From Polaribacter glomeratus (GTDB taxonomy: Bacteria; Bacteroidota; Bacteroidia; Flavobacteriales; Flavobacteriaceae): 64,000 nucleotides of DNA. The notes under the pieces are model-generated. The model worked only from the letters and a program-made list of their open reading frames with translations, did not search any database and was not told where the DNA came from. Position 1 is the stretch's first letter; every line of letters starts with the position of its first letter. The stretch spans positions 2,192,290 through 2,256,289 of the forward strand of contig NZ_MSCM01000001.1 in the NCBI RefSeq assembly GCF_002954665.1. The letters are read 5' to 3'. Made by a program: the position numbers and the translations under genes. This document shows positions 25,375-32,271 of the stretch, piece after piece.

Positions 25375-25448
25375 ATTCAATAATGACAATACTTAACAAG
25401 GTTTTTAGTGTTAAATAAAATTACATAAAAATAGACTAAATCAAATTT

Positions 25449-25470
25449 ATTCGTCCCCTCATTCGTCCCC
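25449..25470 (+). repeat. Element A left arm-type site pair
   Basis: ATTCGTCCCC occurs twice in direct orientation, at 25449-25458 and 25461-25470, exactly 12 bp apart. The same pair with the same spacing and orientation is at 32072-32093 near the other end. This is the usual look of integrase arm-binding sites. Confidence 0.7.
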
Positions 25471-25497
25471 TATCAATTTTTATATTACTTTTGAATT

Positions 25498-26733
25498 ATG
25501 GCAAAAGTAAAATTTACACTCAAAGAACCTAACACAAAAAAAGAGACTCTAGTTTATTTAGTTTGTAACTATCAATACAAAAGATTTAAATATTCAACTG
25601 GCGAAAAAATAAATCCAATATTTTGGAATCCTAAAAATCAAAGAGCAAAAGAAACTAAAAAATTTAAAGAATATCCTGAATTTAATACAAGATTAGACAC
25701 CCTACAATCTGCTTTAAACACCATTTTTAGAAAATTACTAAATGATGGTATTCAACCAAATAATGAGTTATTAAAAAAGGAACTAGAAAATGAATTAGAT
25801 AGTAAAGTTCTGAAAAAAAGGAAACTTACTTTATTTGATTTTATCGAAAACTATATTGAAGAAAGTAAAAATTTTAAACAAAAAAGTACTGTTACAGTTT
25901 ACAAAACAACTCAAAAACATTTAAAAAATTTCTCTGAAAAAACAAAAACCAATATTGATTTTGAATCAATAAACTTGACTTTTTATTCTTCATTTATGAA
26001 GTACCTATCTAAAGACTTAAAAATGTCAAATAATACAGTAGGTAAATATATTAAAACTTTAAAATCTTTTTTAAATGAAGCAACTGAAAGAGGTTTAAAC
26101 GAAAATCTAGAGTTTAAAAAAAGAAAGTTTAAAACTTTAAAAGAAGAAACAGATAAAGTATATTTATCAAATTCAGAATTGGAAATAATTTTAAATCATA
26201 ATTTTACTAATCAAGAGCATCTTGAAAAAGTCAGGGATTTATTTTTAATAGGTTGTTATACTGGTTTGAGGTTTTCAGATTTTACTCAGATAAAAGAAGA
26301 AAATATTTTTTTAGATAAATCTATAATTCAAATCAATACAAAAAAAACAAATGAAAGAGTTACAATACCAATGCATAAAATAGTAAGAGATATATTAAAA
26401 AAATACAATTACCATATACCTAAATCTTACACAAATCAAAAAATGAATAAATATTTAAAAGATATTGTTGAAAAATGTGAGATCAATTCTTTGATAGAAA
26501 TTACAACCTCTAATGCTGGAATTATTAAAAAATCTTCTATTCCAAAATATGATTTAATTACTACGCATACTGCTAGAAGAAGTTTTGCAACAAATTTATA
26601 TTTAGCAGATATACCCTCTATATCCATTATGAAAATAACAGGGCATAAAACTGAAAAATCATTTTTAAGATATATTAAAGTTACACAAGAACAGAACGCT
26701 AATAAATTACTTACACATTCATTTTTTAAATAA
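25498..26733 (+). CDS. Tyrosine integrase of element A
   Basis: A 411-residue Bacteroidota-type tyrosine recombinase. It has an N-terminal arm-binding domain (about 1-100), a SAM-like core-binding domain (about 110-205) and a catalytic domain (about 220-405). Catalytic residues are visible: R258 in TGLRFSD, H357-x-x-R360 in HTARRSF, H383 in GHKTEKSFLRYI and the nucleophile Y392. It is intact. It shares the overall design and the GHKTEKSFLRYI block with the element B integrase (42724-43956) but is clearly a different protein, and the two sets of arm sites differ. It is predicted to integrate and excise element A at the tRNA-Asp core. Confidence 0.93.
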   Translation: MAKVKFTLKEPNTKKETLVYLVCNYQYKRFKYSTGEKINPIFWNPKNQRAKETKKFKEYPEFNTRLDTLQSALNTIFRKLLNDGIQPNNELLKKELENELDSKVLKKRKLTLFDFIENYIEESKNFKQKSTVTVYKTTQKHLKNFSEKTKTNIDFESINLTFYSSFMKYLSKDLKMSNNTVGKYIKTLKSFLNEATERGLNENLEFKKRKFKTLKEETDKVYLSNSELEIILNHNFTNQEHLEKVRDLFLIGCYTGLRFSDFTQIKEENIFLDKSIIQINTKKTNERVTIPMHKIVRDILKKYNYHIPKSYTNQKMNKYLKDIVEKCEINSLIEITTSNAGIIKKSSIPKYDLITTHTARRSFATNLYLADIPSISIMKITGHKTEKSFLRYIKVTQEQNANKLLTHSFFK

Positions 26734-26738
26734 AAATA

Positions 26739-27395
26739 TTGGAAACAAATAAATATATAATCGATTTTCAAAAAGTTCTTATTGATACTAATAATAAGAA
26801 AATTCTACTTGAATTAGAAATTAGAGAAATTGAAAAATTAATACATAAAGAAGAAAATTTATATCTAGGAATAGGAAATAATTTGATTAAATATCAATCT
26901 AAATCAGTATTCCAATTTGATTATTATCCCTCACAATTCTTTAACAACGTTGTTCATAATTACTTATTAAATAATGAATTTAATTTTAACTCAATATCAG
27001 ATAATAGATTTAAAGAAAGAGATATAAAAGTAGCTAAAAATGCAATTGATTTTGCAGATTATTATAAATGGTTAAAAAATATAAATTCAGATACTCCAAA
27101 AAGTAAATCTTTAAATAAATCTGATTTAACACTTAGTCAAAAAATATTATCACTTCATTATCTTGGCTTAAAACTTGATGATTATGACAAAACTAAATCA
27201 AGTAAAATACTATCTAAAATTTTAAATCAAAGTGAGGATAACACTAGAAAATATTTAAATCAACTTTCTTCTGCTACCAAAGAATCTGAATTAAAATCTA
27301 CAAAAAACTTAAATACTTTATTAGAACTTTTTGAAAATGAACAGTTTAAAGAAGTTCAAAATAAAATAAAGAAAGATATAGATAAGTTGGGGTAA
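26739..27395 (+). CDS. Unknown protein following the element A integrase
   Basis: Not recognised. This 218-residue, Lys/Asn-rich protein starts at a TTG (26739) five bases after the integrase stop; no ATG lies nearby in frame. It is predicted mostly helical: an N-terminal stretch IIDFQKVLIDTNNKKILLELEIREIEKLI looks like a coiled coil, and the C-terminus SSKILSKILNQSEDNTRKYLNQL looks like a small HTH-type segment. Element B has an unrelated-looking 287-residue protein in the same place, next to its integrase, that also ends with an LSK-I/V-L pattern. RteC-like regulators occupy this spot in Bacteroides elements, but I cannot claim homology. Confidence 0.65.
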   Translation: METNKYIIDFQKVLIDTNNKKILLELEIREIEKLIHKEENLYLGIGNNLIKYQSKSVFQFDYYPSQFFNNVVHNYLLNNEFNFNSISDNRFKERDIKVAKNAIDFADYYKWLKNINSDTPKSKSLNKSDLTLSQKILSLHYLGLKLDDYDKTKSSKILSKILNQSEDNTRKYLNQLSSATKESELKSTKNLNTLLELFENEQFKEVQNKIKKDIDKLG

Positions 27396-27414
27396 TAGAT
27401 TGAGGTTACCCCAA
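27387..27414. promoter_or_regulatory. Inverted repeat before the element A xis-like gene
   Basis: TTGGGGTAA (27387-27395) and TTACCCCAA (27406-27414) form a perfect 9-bp inverted repeat with a 10-base spacer, 64 bp before the Xis-like HTH gene. There is no T-run, so an operator is more likely than a terminator. Confidence 0.45.
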
Positions 27415-27477
27415 TAGACATTAAACTCAATTACTTACTGACTTTTGTACCATAATTAATTTTAAAAATAAAATATT

Positions 27478-27771
27478 ATGGCAAAAATCACATTACAAAC
27501 TTTTGAAGTTTCTGACTTAGAAAAAGCAGTATTCAACTCATTCAAAAAAATTCTTAAAGATTATCCTCTTTTCCAAAAAAAGGAAAAATTAGAATTATTA
27601 TCTAGAAAAGATGCATCAAAACTTCTTTGCATCTCCCTTCCTACTTTGCATCAATGGACTAAAGACGGAGTAATAAACGCTTACAGAATTGGTAACAGAG
27701 TTCTTTACAAATTAGAAGATATTAATAATGCTTTAACTAAAATTAAAACATTAAAATTTAATAAAATCTAG
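27478..27771 (+). CDS. Excisionase-like helix-turn-helix protein, element A
   Basis: A 97-residue protein whose second half (about residues 40-90) is a MerR/excisionase-type winged helix: LLSRKDASKLLCISLPTLHQWTKDGVINAYRIGNRVLYKLEDINNAL. It resembles the element B protein at 41456-41755 along the same stretch (SKEAVNILKVTLPTLYDWRKKGVISAYRIGNKIRF), so the two are homologous modules. Such proteins act as excisionases or as local regulators in Bacteroidota elements. It lies three bases before the next gene and downstream of a perfect inverted repeat, which may be its own operator. Excision activity is inferred. Confidence 0.8.
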   Translation: MAKITLQTFEVSDLEKAVFNSFKKILKDYPLFQKKEKLELLSRKDASKLLCISLPTLHQWTKDGVINAYRIGNRVLYKLEDINNALTKIKTLKFNKI

Positions 27772-27773
27772 TT

Positions 27774-27992
27774 ATGGAAAAGAAAAAAAATGATTACTCA
27801 GTTATTGTATTTCTTGAAAATGAAACCAAGCCTAAAAAATGGGTTTACGTTCACAAACTCAATGGATTCTCAATGTTTCTAGACCAAAAACATCCTACTT
27901 GGCTATACATGAATGTTTACGAAAGAAGAACCCGTAAATATATTAAGCGATTCCAAAAGGGAGAATTCATACCGCCTTTTATACAGAATTAG
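27774..27992 (+). CDS. Small unknown protein of element A, 72 residues
   Basis: Not recognised. The 72-residue product has no signal peptide or membrane helix; it is basic and rich in aromatic residues (KKWVYVHKLNGFSMFLDQKHPTWLYMNVYERRTRKYIKRF), a pattern compatible with a small nucleic-acid-binding beta-rich protein. It starts two bases after the Xis-like gene and is probably translated from the same message. The iteron-like TAACCTTTAA repeats and the Rep gene follow. Coding is supported by its close fit between neighbours and by absence of a better frame. Confidence 0.6.
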   Translation: MEKKKNDYSVIVFLENETKPKKWVYVHKLNGFSMFLDQKHPTWLYMNVYERRTRKYIKRFQKGEFIPPFIQN

Positions 27993-28006
27993 TTTTTCTT
28001 TTTTTT

Positions 28007-28082
28007 TAACCTTTAAGAAACAACTTTCAGTAAATAACCATCAAAGTATAACCTTTTAAAAACACCTTTAATTAACCTTTAA
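28007..28082. repeat. Iteron-like TAACCTTTAA repeats upstream of rep
   Basis: TAACCTTTAA at 28007-28016 and 28073-28082, with variants TAACCTTTTAA at 28049 and ACACCTTTAA at 28062, all direct, in the 121-bp gap before the HUH Rep gene. They are a candidate Rep-binding site or rolling-circle origin for element A. Confidence 0.4.
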
Positions 28083-28113
28083 TGGTTTTAATTATTGCAC
28101 AACGATTCAGATT

Positions 28114-28947
28114 ATGATAGTCAAAAACACCTACGGAGTAAGCGTAACTTTTTCAACAAAAATGTATGGAATATCTCCAAAAAATGAGTTTACAGGTTCA
28201 GCAGAACAAAGAAAAAAAACAATAAAAAAACCAAGTAAACCAAAATTAAAAACAGATGTAAAAGAAATTAAGCTTCGTACTTTATCAAAACGCTCAAAGC
28301 AAAAAATTAAAAAGAAGATAACTTGCTTTTCTAGATGCTATAAAAAATTAAGTTTTGTTACACTTACTTTTTTAAATAAAGTTACAGATGAACAAGCAAT
28401 TAATATTCTTAGAAAATTTATAGATAACACAAAAAAAAGAAGCAAAGATTTTCAATATATCTGGGTTATTGAAAGACAAACTAAAAATACATCTTTTAAG
28501 GGGAATCCACATTTTCATATTATTACCAATAAATATTGGGATATTCAAAAATATTGGAATTATTGGATTGATTTACAAATAAAAAACGGAGTAAAACCAA
28601 CTGACGAAAATTTCAAACCATCATCAGCTTTTGATGTGAAGCAACTAACTTCTAATAATATTAGAAGTATTGCTTCATACATTACTAAATATGTAACCAA
28701 AAACAATGATAGTTTTAAATGTCAAGTTTGGAATTGTACAAAAAGAATTTCTTTACTATATACAGACTTTTACACTAAAACTGACTTTACAGACCAGTTT
28801 GAAAGATTAGGAGCAATAGCAAAAGAGTTTTCTGATAGAGACCCCAAAAACCCTGTAATTAATGTTAAAATGATTAGTTTGAATAGACAGACTTTACCAA
28901 TGTATAAAAGGCTCGATGATAAAAATAAAAACCAATTAAACAACTAA
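28114..28947 (+). CDS. HUH rolling-circle replication initiator of element A
   Basis: A 277-residue protein with all three motifs of rolling-circle Rep proteins in order. Motif 1 is FVTLTF (81-86). Motif 2 is the HUH pair in NPHFHI (H133, H135), which binds the metal. Motif 3 is SYITKYVTK with candidate nucleophile Y189 (YITK) and a second Tyr at 193. The layout resembles the REP_ORF2/G2P group known from ssDNA phages and small plasmids. The N-terminal 80 residues are strongly basic. It probably nicks one strand at an origin in or near its own gene. A Rep of this type beside a tyrosine integrase is uncommon for chromosomal islands. No second Rep or helicase is encoded in element A. Confidence 0.8.
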   Translation: MIVKNTYGVSVTFSTKMYGISPKNEFTGSAEQRKKTIKKPSKPKLKTDVKEIKLRTLSKRSKQKIKKKITCFSRCYKKLSFVTLTFLNKVTDEQAINILRKFIDNTKKRSKDFQYIWVIERQTKNTSFKGNPHFHIITNKYWDIQKYWNYWIDLQIKNGVKPTDENFKPSSAFDVKQLTSNNIRSIASYITKYVTKNNDSFKCQVWNCTKRISLLYTDFYTKTDFTDQFERLGAIAKEFSDRDPKNPVINVKMISLNRQTLPMYKRLDDKNKNQLNN

Positions 28948-28949
28948 AT

Positions 28950-29252
28950 ATGAAACATTTTATAGCAGATTTAAAAATATCAAACGGACTATCAATAGCA
29001 ATAAAACCAAAAAGTATAAAATTAAATTTTGAGAATTTTGAAATCATTCTTCAAGAATATACCTACAACATTTCTAAAAGAAAAAATATTGCAATCTTAA
29101 CAATCAAAGGAGAGAAAAATGAGGTTTATCAATTTTGCCTTAAAAAGGACTTTAACCCAAAAGAATTAGAAGATCAAAAATATGATTTTATCCCTATATT
29201 TTTGAAACAATTAATTTTAGAAGCACATCACAGATCAAAGATGCTTTATTAA
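28950..29252 (+). CDS. Small unknown protein following rep, 100 residues
   Basis: Not recognised. It starts two bases after the rep stop and is likely co-translated. The 100-residue sequence looks like a beta-strand-rich single domain (IKLNFENFEIILQEYTYNISKRKNIAILTIKG) followed by a short helical C-terminus (IPIFLKQLILEAHHRSKML). No signal peptide, membrane helix or metal motif is visible. By position it may assist replication, but nothing in the sequence shows it. After its stop the plus-strand module of element A ends, and the minus-strand cargo genes converge on it. Confidence 0.6.
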   Translation: MKHFIADLKISNGLSIAIKPKSIKLNFENFEIILQEYTYNISKRKNIAILTIKGEKNEVYQFCLKKDFNPKELEDQKYDFIPIFLKQLILEAHHRSKMLY

Positions 29253-29311
29253 AATAGATTCTATCCATTTTTAATCTTTAAAAGACAGTATGATAAAGAC
29301 AAATCTATAAT

Positions 29312-29857
29312 TTAAATCATTAAACTTTGTTCAAAAACTTTAGTATCTCCGTATAAATTTGAATACTCTACTTTTATTTTAGTTTTTCTTAAAAAATTTA
29401 AAAATGAATCAAGTTTAATCTCTTCTTTGAAAATTAATTTATGCACTAAACTGGTTTCTCCTGAACCTATAACACCTCCCCTGATTATTATTTTACTTTG
29501 ACTTAGTTTTTCATCCATAGCCAAGACAGATTCTAAATAATGTATCGTTTGAATTTCAATTAAACTTTTATAGTTTTTATCTTCATATACGAAATCAATT
29601 GAATTTAGAACGGCGGGACCTAAACCAAAATTCCGAAGACTAAGCCTGTGTCCCTTTTCATCTCTAACCTCTGCACTCAAAGTAACTAATGGTTCAACAC
29701 TTTTTTTATTATGCTCTATAGTATTTTTTAAATTTTTCCAATTATAATATAAACCTATTGTAATTCCAGCAATACTCACAACAATAGCGCAAATTGAAAC
29801 GACAAAACTTTTATCTATTTCAAAATCACTAAAAAGAAATATTAAATTCAATTTCAT
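29312..29857 (-). CDS. Single-span membrane protein in the element A cargo
   Basis: Not recognised as a named family. This 181-residue protein has one clear membrane helix at about residues 17-40 (SFVVSICAIVVSIAGITIGLYYNW), then a short coil and a beta-rich domain with VEPLVTLSAEVRDEKGHRLSLRNFGLGPAVL near residues 55-85. Similar small proteins with a FGLGPA-type motif occur widely in islands. It lies 24 bp after the gapS4b-like gene on the same strand, so it is probably part of that cargo transcript. It could be an accessory of the defence pair or an unrelated passenger. Confidence 0.65.
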   Translation of the reverse strand: MKLNLIFLFSDFEIDKSFVVSICAIVVSIAGITIGLYYNWKNLKNTIEHNKKSVEPLVTLSAEVRDEKGHRLSLRNFGLGPAVLNSIDFVYEDKNYKSLIEIQTIHYLESVLAMDEKLSQSKIIIRGGVIGSGETSLVHKLIFKEEIKLDSFLNFLRKTKIKVEYSNLYGDTKVFEQSLMI

Positions 29858-29881
29858 AACAAATCATATATCTATCTATTC

Positions 29882-30988
29882 TTAAACAATTTTAAACTCA
29901 TCATAACTCTCAACTTTCTTTTTTTCAAAAATTTCTAAGAATTTTTTTCTAATTGTATTTATATTTTTTTCATTCTTAAATTCTTTATTAAGTACAATAT
30001 CAATAGATATTTCAAAATCAGAGTTTTCATTTTTATTTTTTACATACTCCTGAAAACCTAAATTAATTAATACAGAACCTTTAACCCCTGCATAATTTAC
30101 TTTATATCTAAGTTTTATTGCACCAAATATTAATTTCGAATAATATTTATCATCTGTCAATAACATATGATTTTGCAAACCTTTTCCACTTAGTTTTAAA
30201 TTATCAATTTCATCCAAAAAAATTTTCACATCCTTATGGCTAACAACATTTTCATCTAAATATAAATCGATATCAGTAATTGAAGTAAAATCAAGGCTAT
30301 CATGAAAATTGCCCGTAAATGAATTAAAAAATTTCACCCTTGATAAATTATCAAAATGATTAAATTTCACACTTATTATATCATTACTAGAACTAATTAT
30401 TGATTTTGAATTCATTCTTTCTTTCAGAATACTCATTACAATATTATTGACTTCAACTGTTTCTTTTGAAGTTGAGTTTTCCTGTACAGATATTTGAACT
30501 TCTTCTTCAGAAATCTTATTGAATGTTATTGCTCCTTTGTGAAAAGTAGTGTTATTTGTCCAATCATTTAAAGCATTTTCTCTTTCAATTGTATATTCAA
30601 AATGACCTATATTTTCAGATTCAAAAAAAAAAGACGGAGTCCCAATTACTTTAAAATTAGGCTTATAAGTATGTTTATCAATAATTAAAGCATTTAAATC
30701 AATTCTCGCACCTAACAAGTCCGTTAAATCAAAATCCAATTTACATTTAATTGATGATGTTTTATATTTAACTCTTTCTTCTTTTGATTTCTGTGTATCA
30801 TATAATTCTTTATAGTCATTAGGACTAATAATGCTTTTCATCAAAAGCGGTACTGAGTTATTTTTTTCATTGTGACCTAAAAAAACTCCTTTATCCCTTA
30901 AAAGAATATTTATATTTGAAATTGAAATATTTGACTTTACTAATAACTGTCGAATATAATCTCCTTGTGGTAGTATGTTTTGATTCAT
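29882..30988 (-). CDS. Probable GapS4b-type anti-phage protein
   Basis: A 368-residue protein without signal peptide or membrane helix. Its N-terminus (LPQGDYIRQLLVKSNISISNINILLRDKGVFLGHNEKNNSVPLLM) matches what I recall of the GapS4b family, the second subunit of the two-gene GAPS4 anti-phage system. Its place directly after a GapS4a-like gene (3-bp gap) is the expected arrangement. The rest is a mixed alpha/beta protein with no enzymatic motif that I can identify. The assignment rests on recalled N-terminal similarity plus gene pairing, not on a search, so it is moderately secure. Its molecular role in the system is not known to me. Confidence 0.55.
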   Translation of the reverse strand: MNQNILPQGDYIRQLLVKSNISISNINILLRDKGVFLGHNEKNNSVPLLMKSIISPNDYKELYDTQKSKEERVKYKTSSIKCKLDFDLTDLLGARIDLNALIIDKHTYKPNFKVIGTPSFFFESENIGHFEYTIERENALNDWTNNTTFHKGAITFNKISEEEVQISVQENSTSKETVEVNNIVMSILKERMNSKSIISSSNDIISVKFNHFDNLSRVKFFNSFTGNFHDSLDFTSITDIDLYLDENVVSHKDVKIFLDEIDNLKLSGKGLQNHMLLTDDKYYSKLIFGAIKLRYKVNYAGVKGSVLINLGFQEYVKNKNENSDFEISIDIVLNKEFKNEKNINTIRKKFLEIFEKKKVESYDEFKIV

Positions 30989-30991
30989 TTC

Positions 30992-31924
30992 TTAGTTGTC
31001 TCTAAAATCAGATGGAAATTTCTTAACTTCTAAATTTTGATTTAATTTATAACTTGGATGATTAATAAGTTTATCTTTAATTGAATTTTTGTTTTCAATA
31101 TCATCATATTTTAGATACTGAATGATGACTTTATTTACAGTCTTCAAATGGTCAAAAGATTTTGCGAAATTTAAAATTTGTCCAAATTGAGAATCTTCAA
31201 AATCATCATTAACAAAAATTGAAAGTATAACTTCTTTATTATATTCTATTCTTAAAATAATTATATCAGAATATAAATAATTTAATGGAAATATTTTCCC
31301 AAAAGATGATTTACCAATTGACATCAAATTTAAAGCTGAGTTATGATAAACAAAATCAACATTTTCCACATGAAAATATTTTTTTGTTTTATAAATACTC
31401 TCGTATAAAAAATTCACTTTTCTATTATCAAGCAAAATTATCTTATCAAATAATAAGTCTGGACTAATTTGTACATTTTTAACTTTATCTATTAAATTAA
31501 AATCTAATTCACTTTTATTTGATAGCCATATTAAAACTCCAAACACCTCAGTTTTATTGACTTCGGTAAATTTTTGATTTAAATCATTTTTAAGTTTTGA
31601 ATTATTAAAACATTCTATTGTAAAAGCTAAATCCTTTAAAAATTTTTTAAATAAAGTACTTGGAGAATTTGGGTATTCTTTTGCTGAATATTTAGTAGAA
31701 ATTACACCCATATCTAGGGAGTTATCTTCTAAAGGGGTTTTATAACCGACTAAACCATCCAAGCCATGAGTCGTTTTATTAGCTTTAGCTACTTTATGTT
31801 TTTCACCTCTAACACAATTAATTGATTCATTTTCAATTAATGAATTAAAATTTAATATTTCCTCGAAGACAAATTTTGATATTTTCTCTCCTTTTTCCCC
31901 AATAGATTTAGACCACTCTCCCAT
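30992..31924 (-). CDS. Probable GapS4a-type anti-phage protein, nuclease-like
   Basis: A 310-residue cytoplasmic protein starting MGEWSKSIGEKGEKISKFVFE, the N-terminal signature I associate with GapS4a. The segment THGLDGLVGYKTPL...MGVISTKYS (D56 ... K78), followed by LAFTIECFNNSK, resembles a PD-(D/E)xK nuclease core in which the second acidic residue is displaced. It is the first gene of the minus-strand cargo transcript of element A. GAPS4 acts as a two-gene phage-defence pair in other bacteria. I am fairly confident of the family and less so of the nuclease details. A perfect 18-bp palindrome lies just upstream of the start and may be regulatory. Confidence 0.6.
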   Translation of the reverse strand: MGEWSKSIGEKGEKISKFVFEEILNFNSLIENESINCVRGEKHKVAKANKTTHGLDGLVGYKTPLEDNSLDMGVISTKYSAKEYPNSPSTLFKKFLKDLAFTIECFNNSKLKNDLNQKFTEVNKTEVFGVLIWLSNKSELDFNLIDKVKNVQISPDLLFDKIILLDNRKVNFLYESIYKTKKYFHVENVDFVYHNSALNLMSIGKSSFGKIFPLNYLYSDIIILRIEYNKEVILSIFVNDDFEDSQFGQILNFAKSFDHLKTVNKVIIQYLKYDDIENKNSIKDKLINHPSYKLNQNLEVKKFPSDFRDN

Positions 31925-31927
31925 ATT

Positions 31928-31945
31928 TTATATAAATTTATATAA
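31928..31945. promoter_or_regulatory. Perfect 18-bp palindrome before the GapS4a-like gene
   Basis: TTATATAAATTTATATAA is a perfect palindrome starting four bases upstream of the ATG. A second inverted repeat, TTATCTA (31963-31969) / TAGATAA (31980-31986), lies further upstream. Together they may form an operator/leader that keeps the defence genes under control. Confidence 0.4.
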
Positions 31946-32071
31946 GAATTTACTGATGATTATTATCTAAAATAAATTATAGATAATCTTCAGTCCAATT
32001 TTTTTATAAAGATAAAAAACTTTATTTAGAAAATGTAAAATATAAATTTTATTGTAATTGTATAAGAGATT

Positions 32072-32093
32072 ATTCGCCCCCTTATTCGTCCCC
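32072..32093 (+). repeat. Element A right arm-type site pair
   Basis: ATTCGCCCCC (32072) and ATTCGTCCCC (32084-32093) in direct orientation, 12 bp apart, 57 bp inside the middle core. They match the pair at 25449-25470 in sequence, spacing and orientation. Confidence 0.7.
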
Positions 32094-32104
32094 TAAAAAG
32101 AAAA

Positions 32105-32135
32105 AACCCTTACAAATCATTGATTTATAAGGGTT
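32105..32135 (-). terminator. Element A terminator beside the middle core
   Basis: AACCCTTA / TAAGGGTT with an inner AAATC/GATTT extension; on the minus strand it is followed by a T-run. It lies 15 bp from the core on the side where a tRNA-Asp transcript would leave the gene. Confidence 0.7.
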
Positions 32136-32149
32136 ATTGAAATCTAAAA

Positions 32150-32166
32150 GCGGTCTGGACGGGACT
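32150..32166. other. Middle att core between elements A and B
   Basis: GCGGTCTGGACGGGACT, identical to the first 17 bases of the outer copies; the next base differs (T instead of C). It separates the two integrative elements and indicates two integration events. Confidence 0.88.
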
Positions 32167-32224
32167 TTTGTAAACGTAATTAAATTACTCATTATCAAAT
32201 AATTACATTTTTATAATTTTAAAA

Positions 32225-32246
32225 TGTACCGTAATATGTGCCTTTA
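32225..32246 (+). repeat. Element B left arm-type site pair
   Basis: TGTACCGTAA (32225-32234) followed exactly 12 bp on by the degenerate copy TGTGCCTTTA (32237-32246, 7 of 10 matches). It mirrors the stronger pair at 44004-44025. Confidence 0.55.
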
Positions 32247-32271
32247 TTTTTAATTATTTCCTAATTTTATT

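Larger units (their letters stand above)
25319..32166. mobile_element. Integrative element A (Int, HUH Rep, probable GAPS4 cargo)
   Basis: About 6.8 kb bounded by the 17-bp core GCGGTCTGGACGGGACT at 25319 and 32150. Content in order: tyrosine integrase, unknown protein, Xis-like HTH protein, small protein, iteron-like repeats, HUH Rep, small protein (all plus strand). Then come a membrane-anchored protein and two genes resembling gapS4b and gapS4a (minus strand). Pairs of ATTCGYCCCC repeats lie just inside both ends. There is no relaxase-type mobilisation operon, coupling protein or phage structural gene. The element looks more AT-rich than the chromosome. It may be an integrative plasmid or a satellite that replicates by rolling circle; that is inference. 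Confidence 0.8.
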
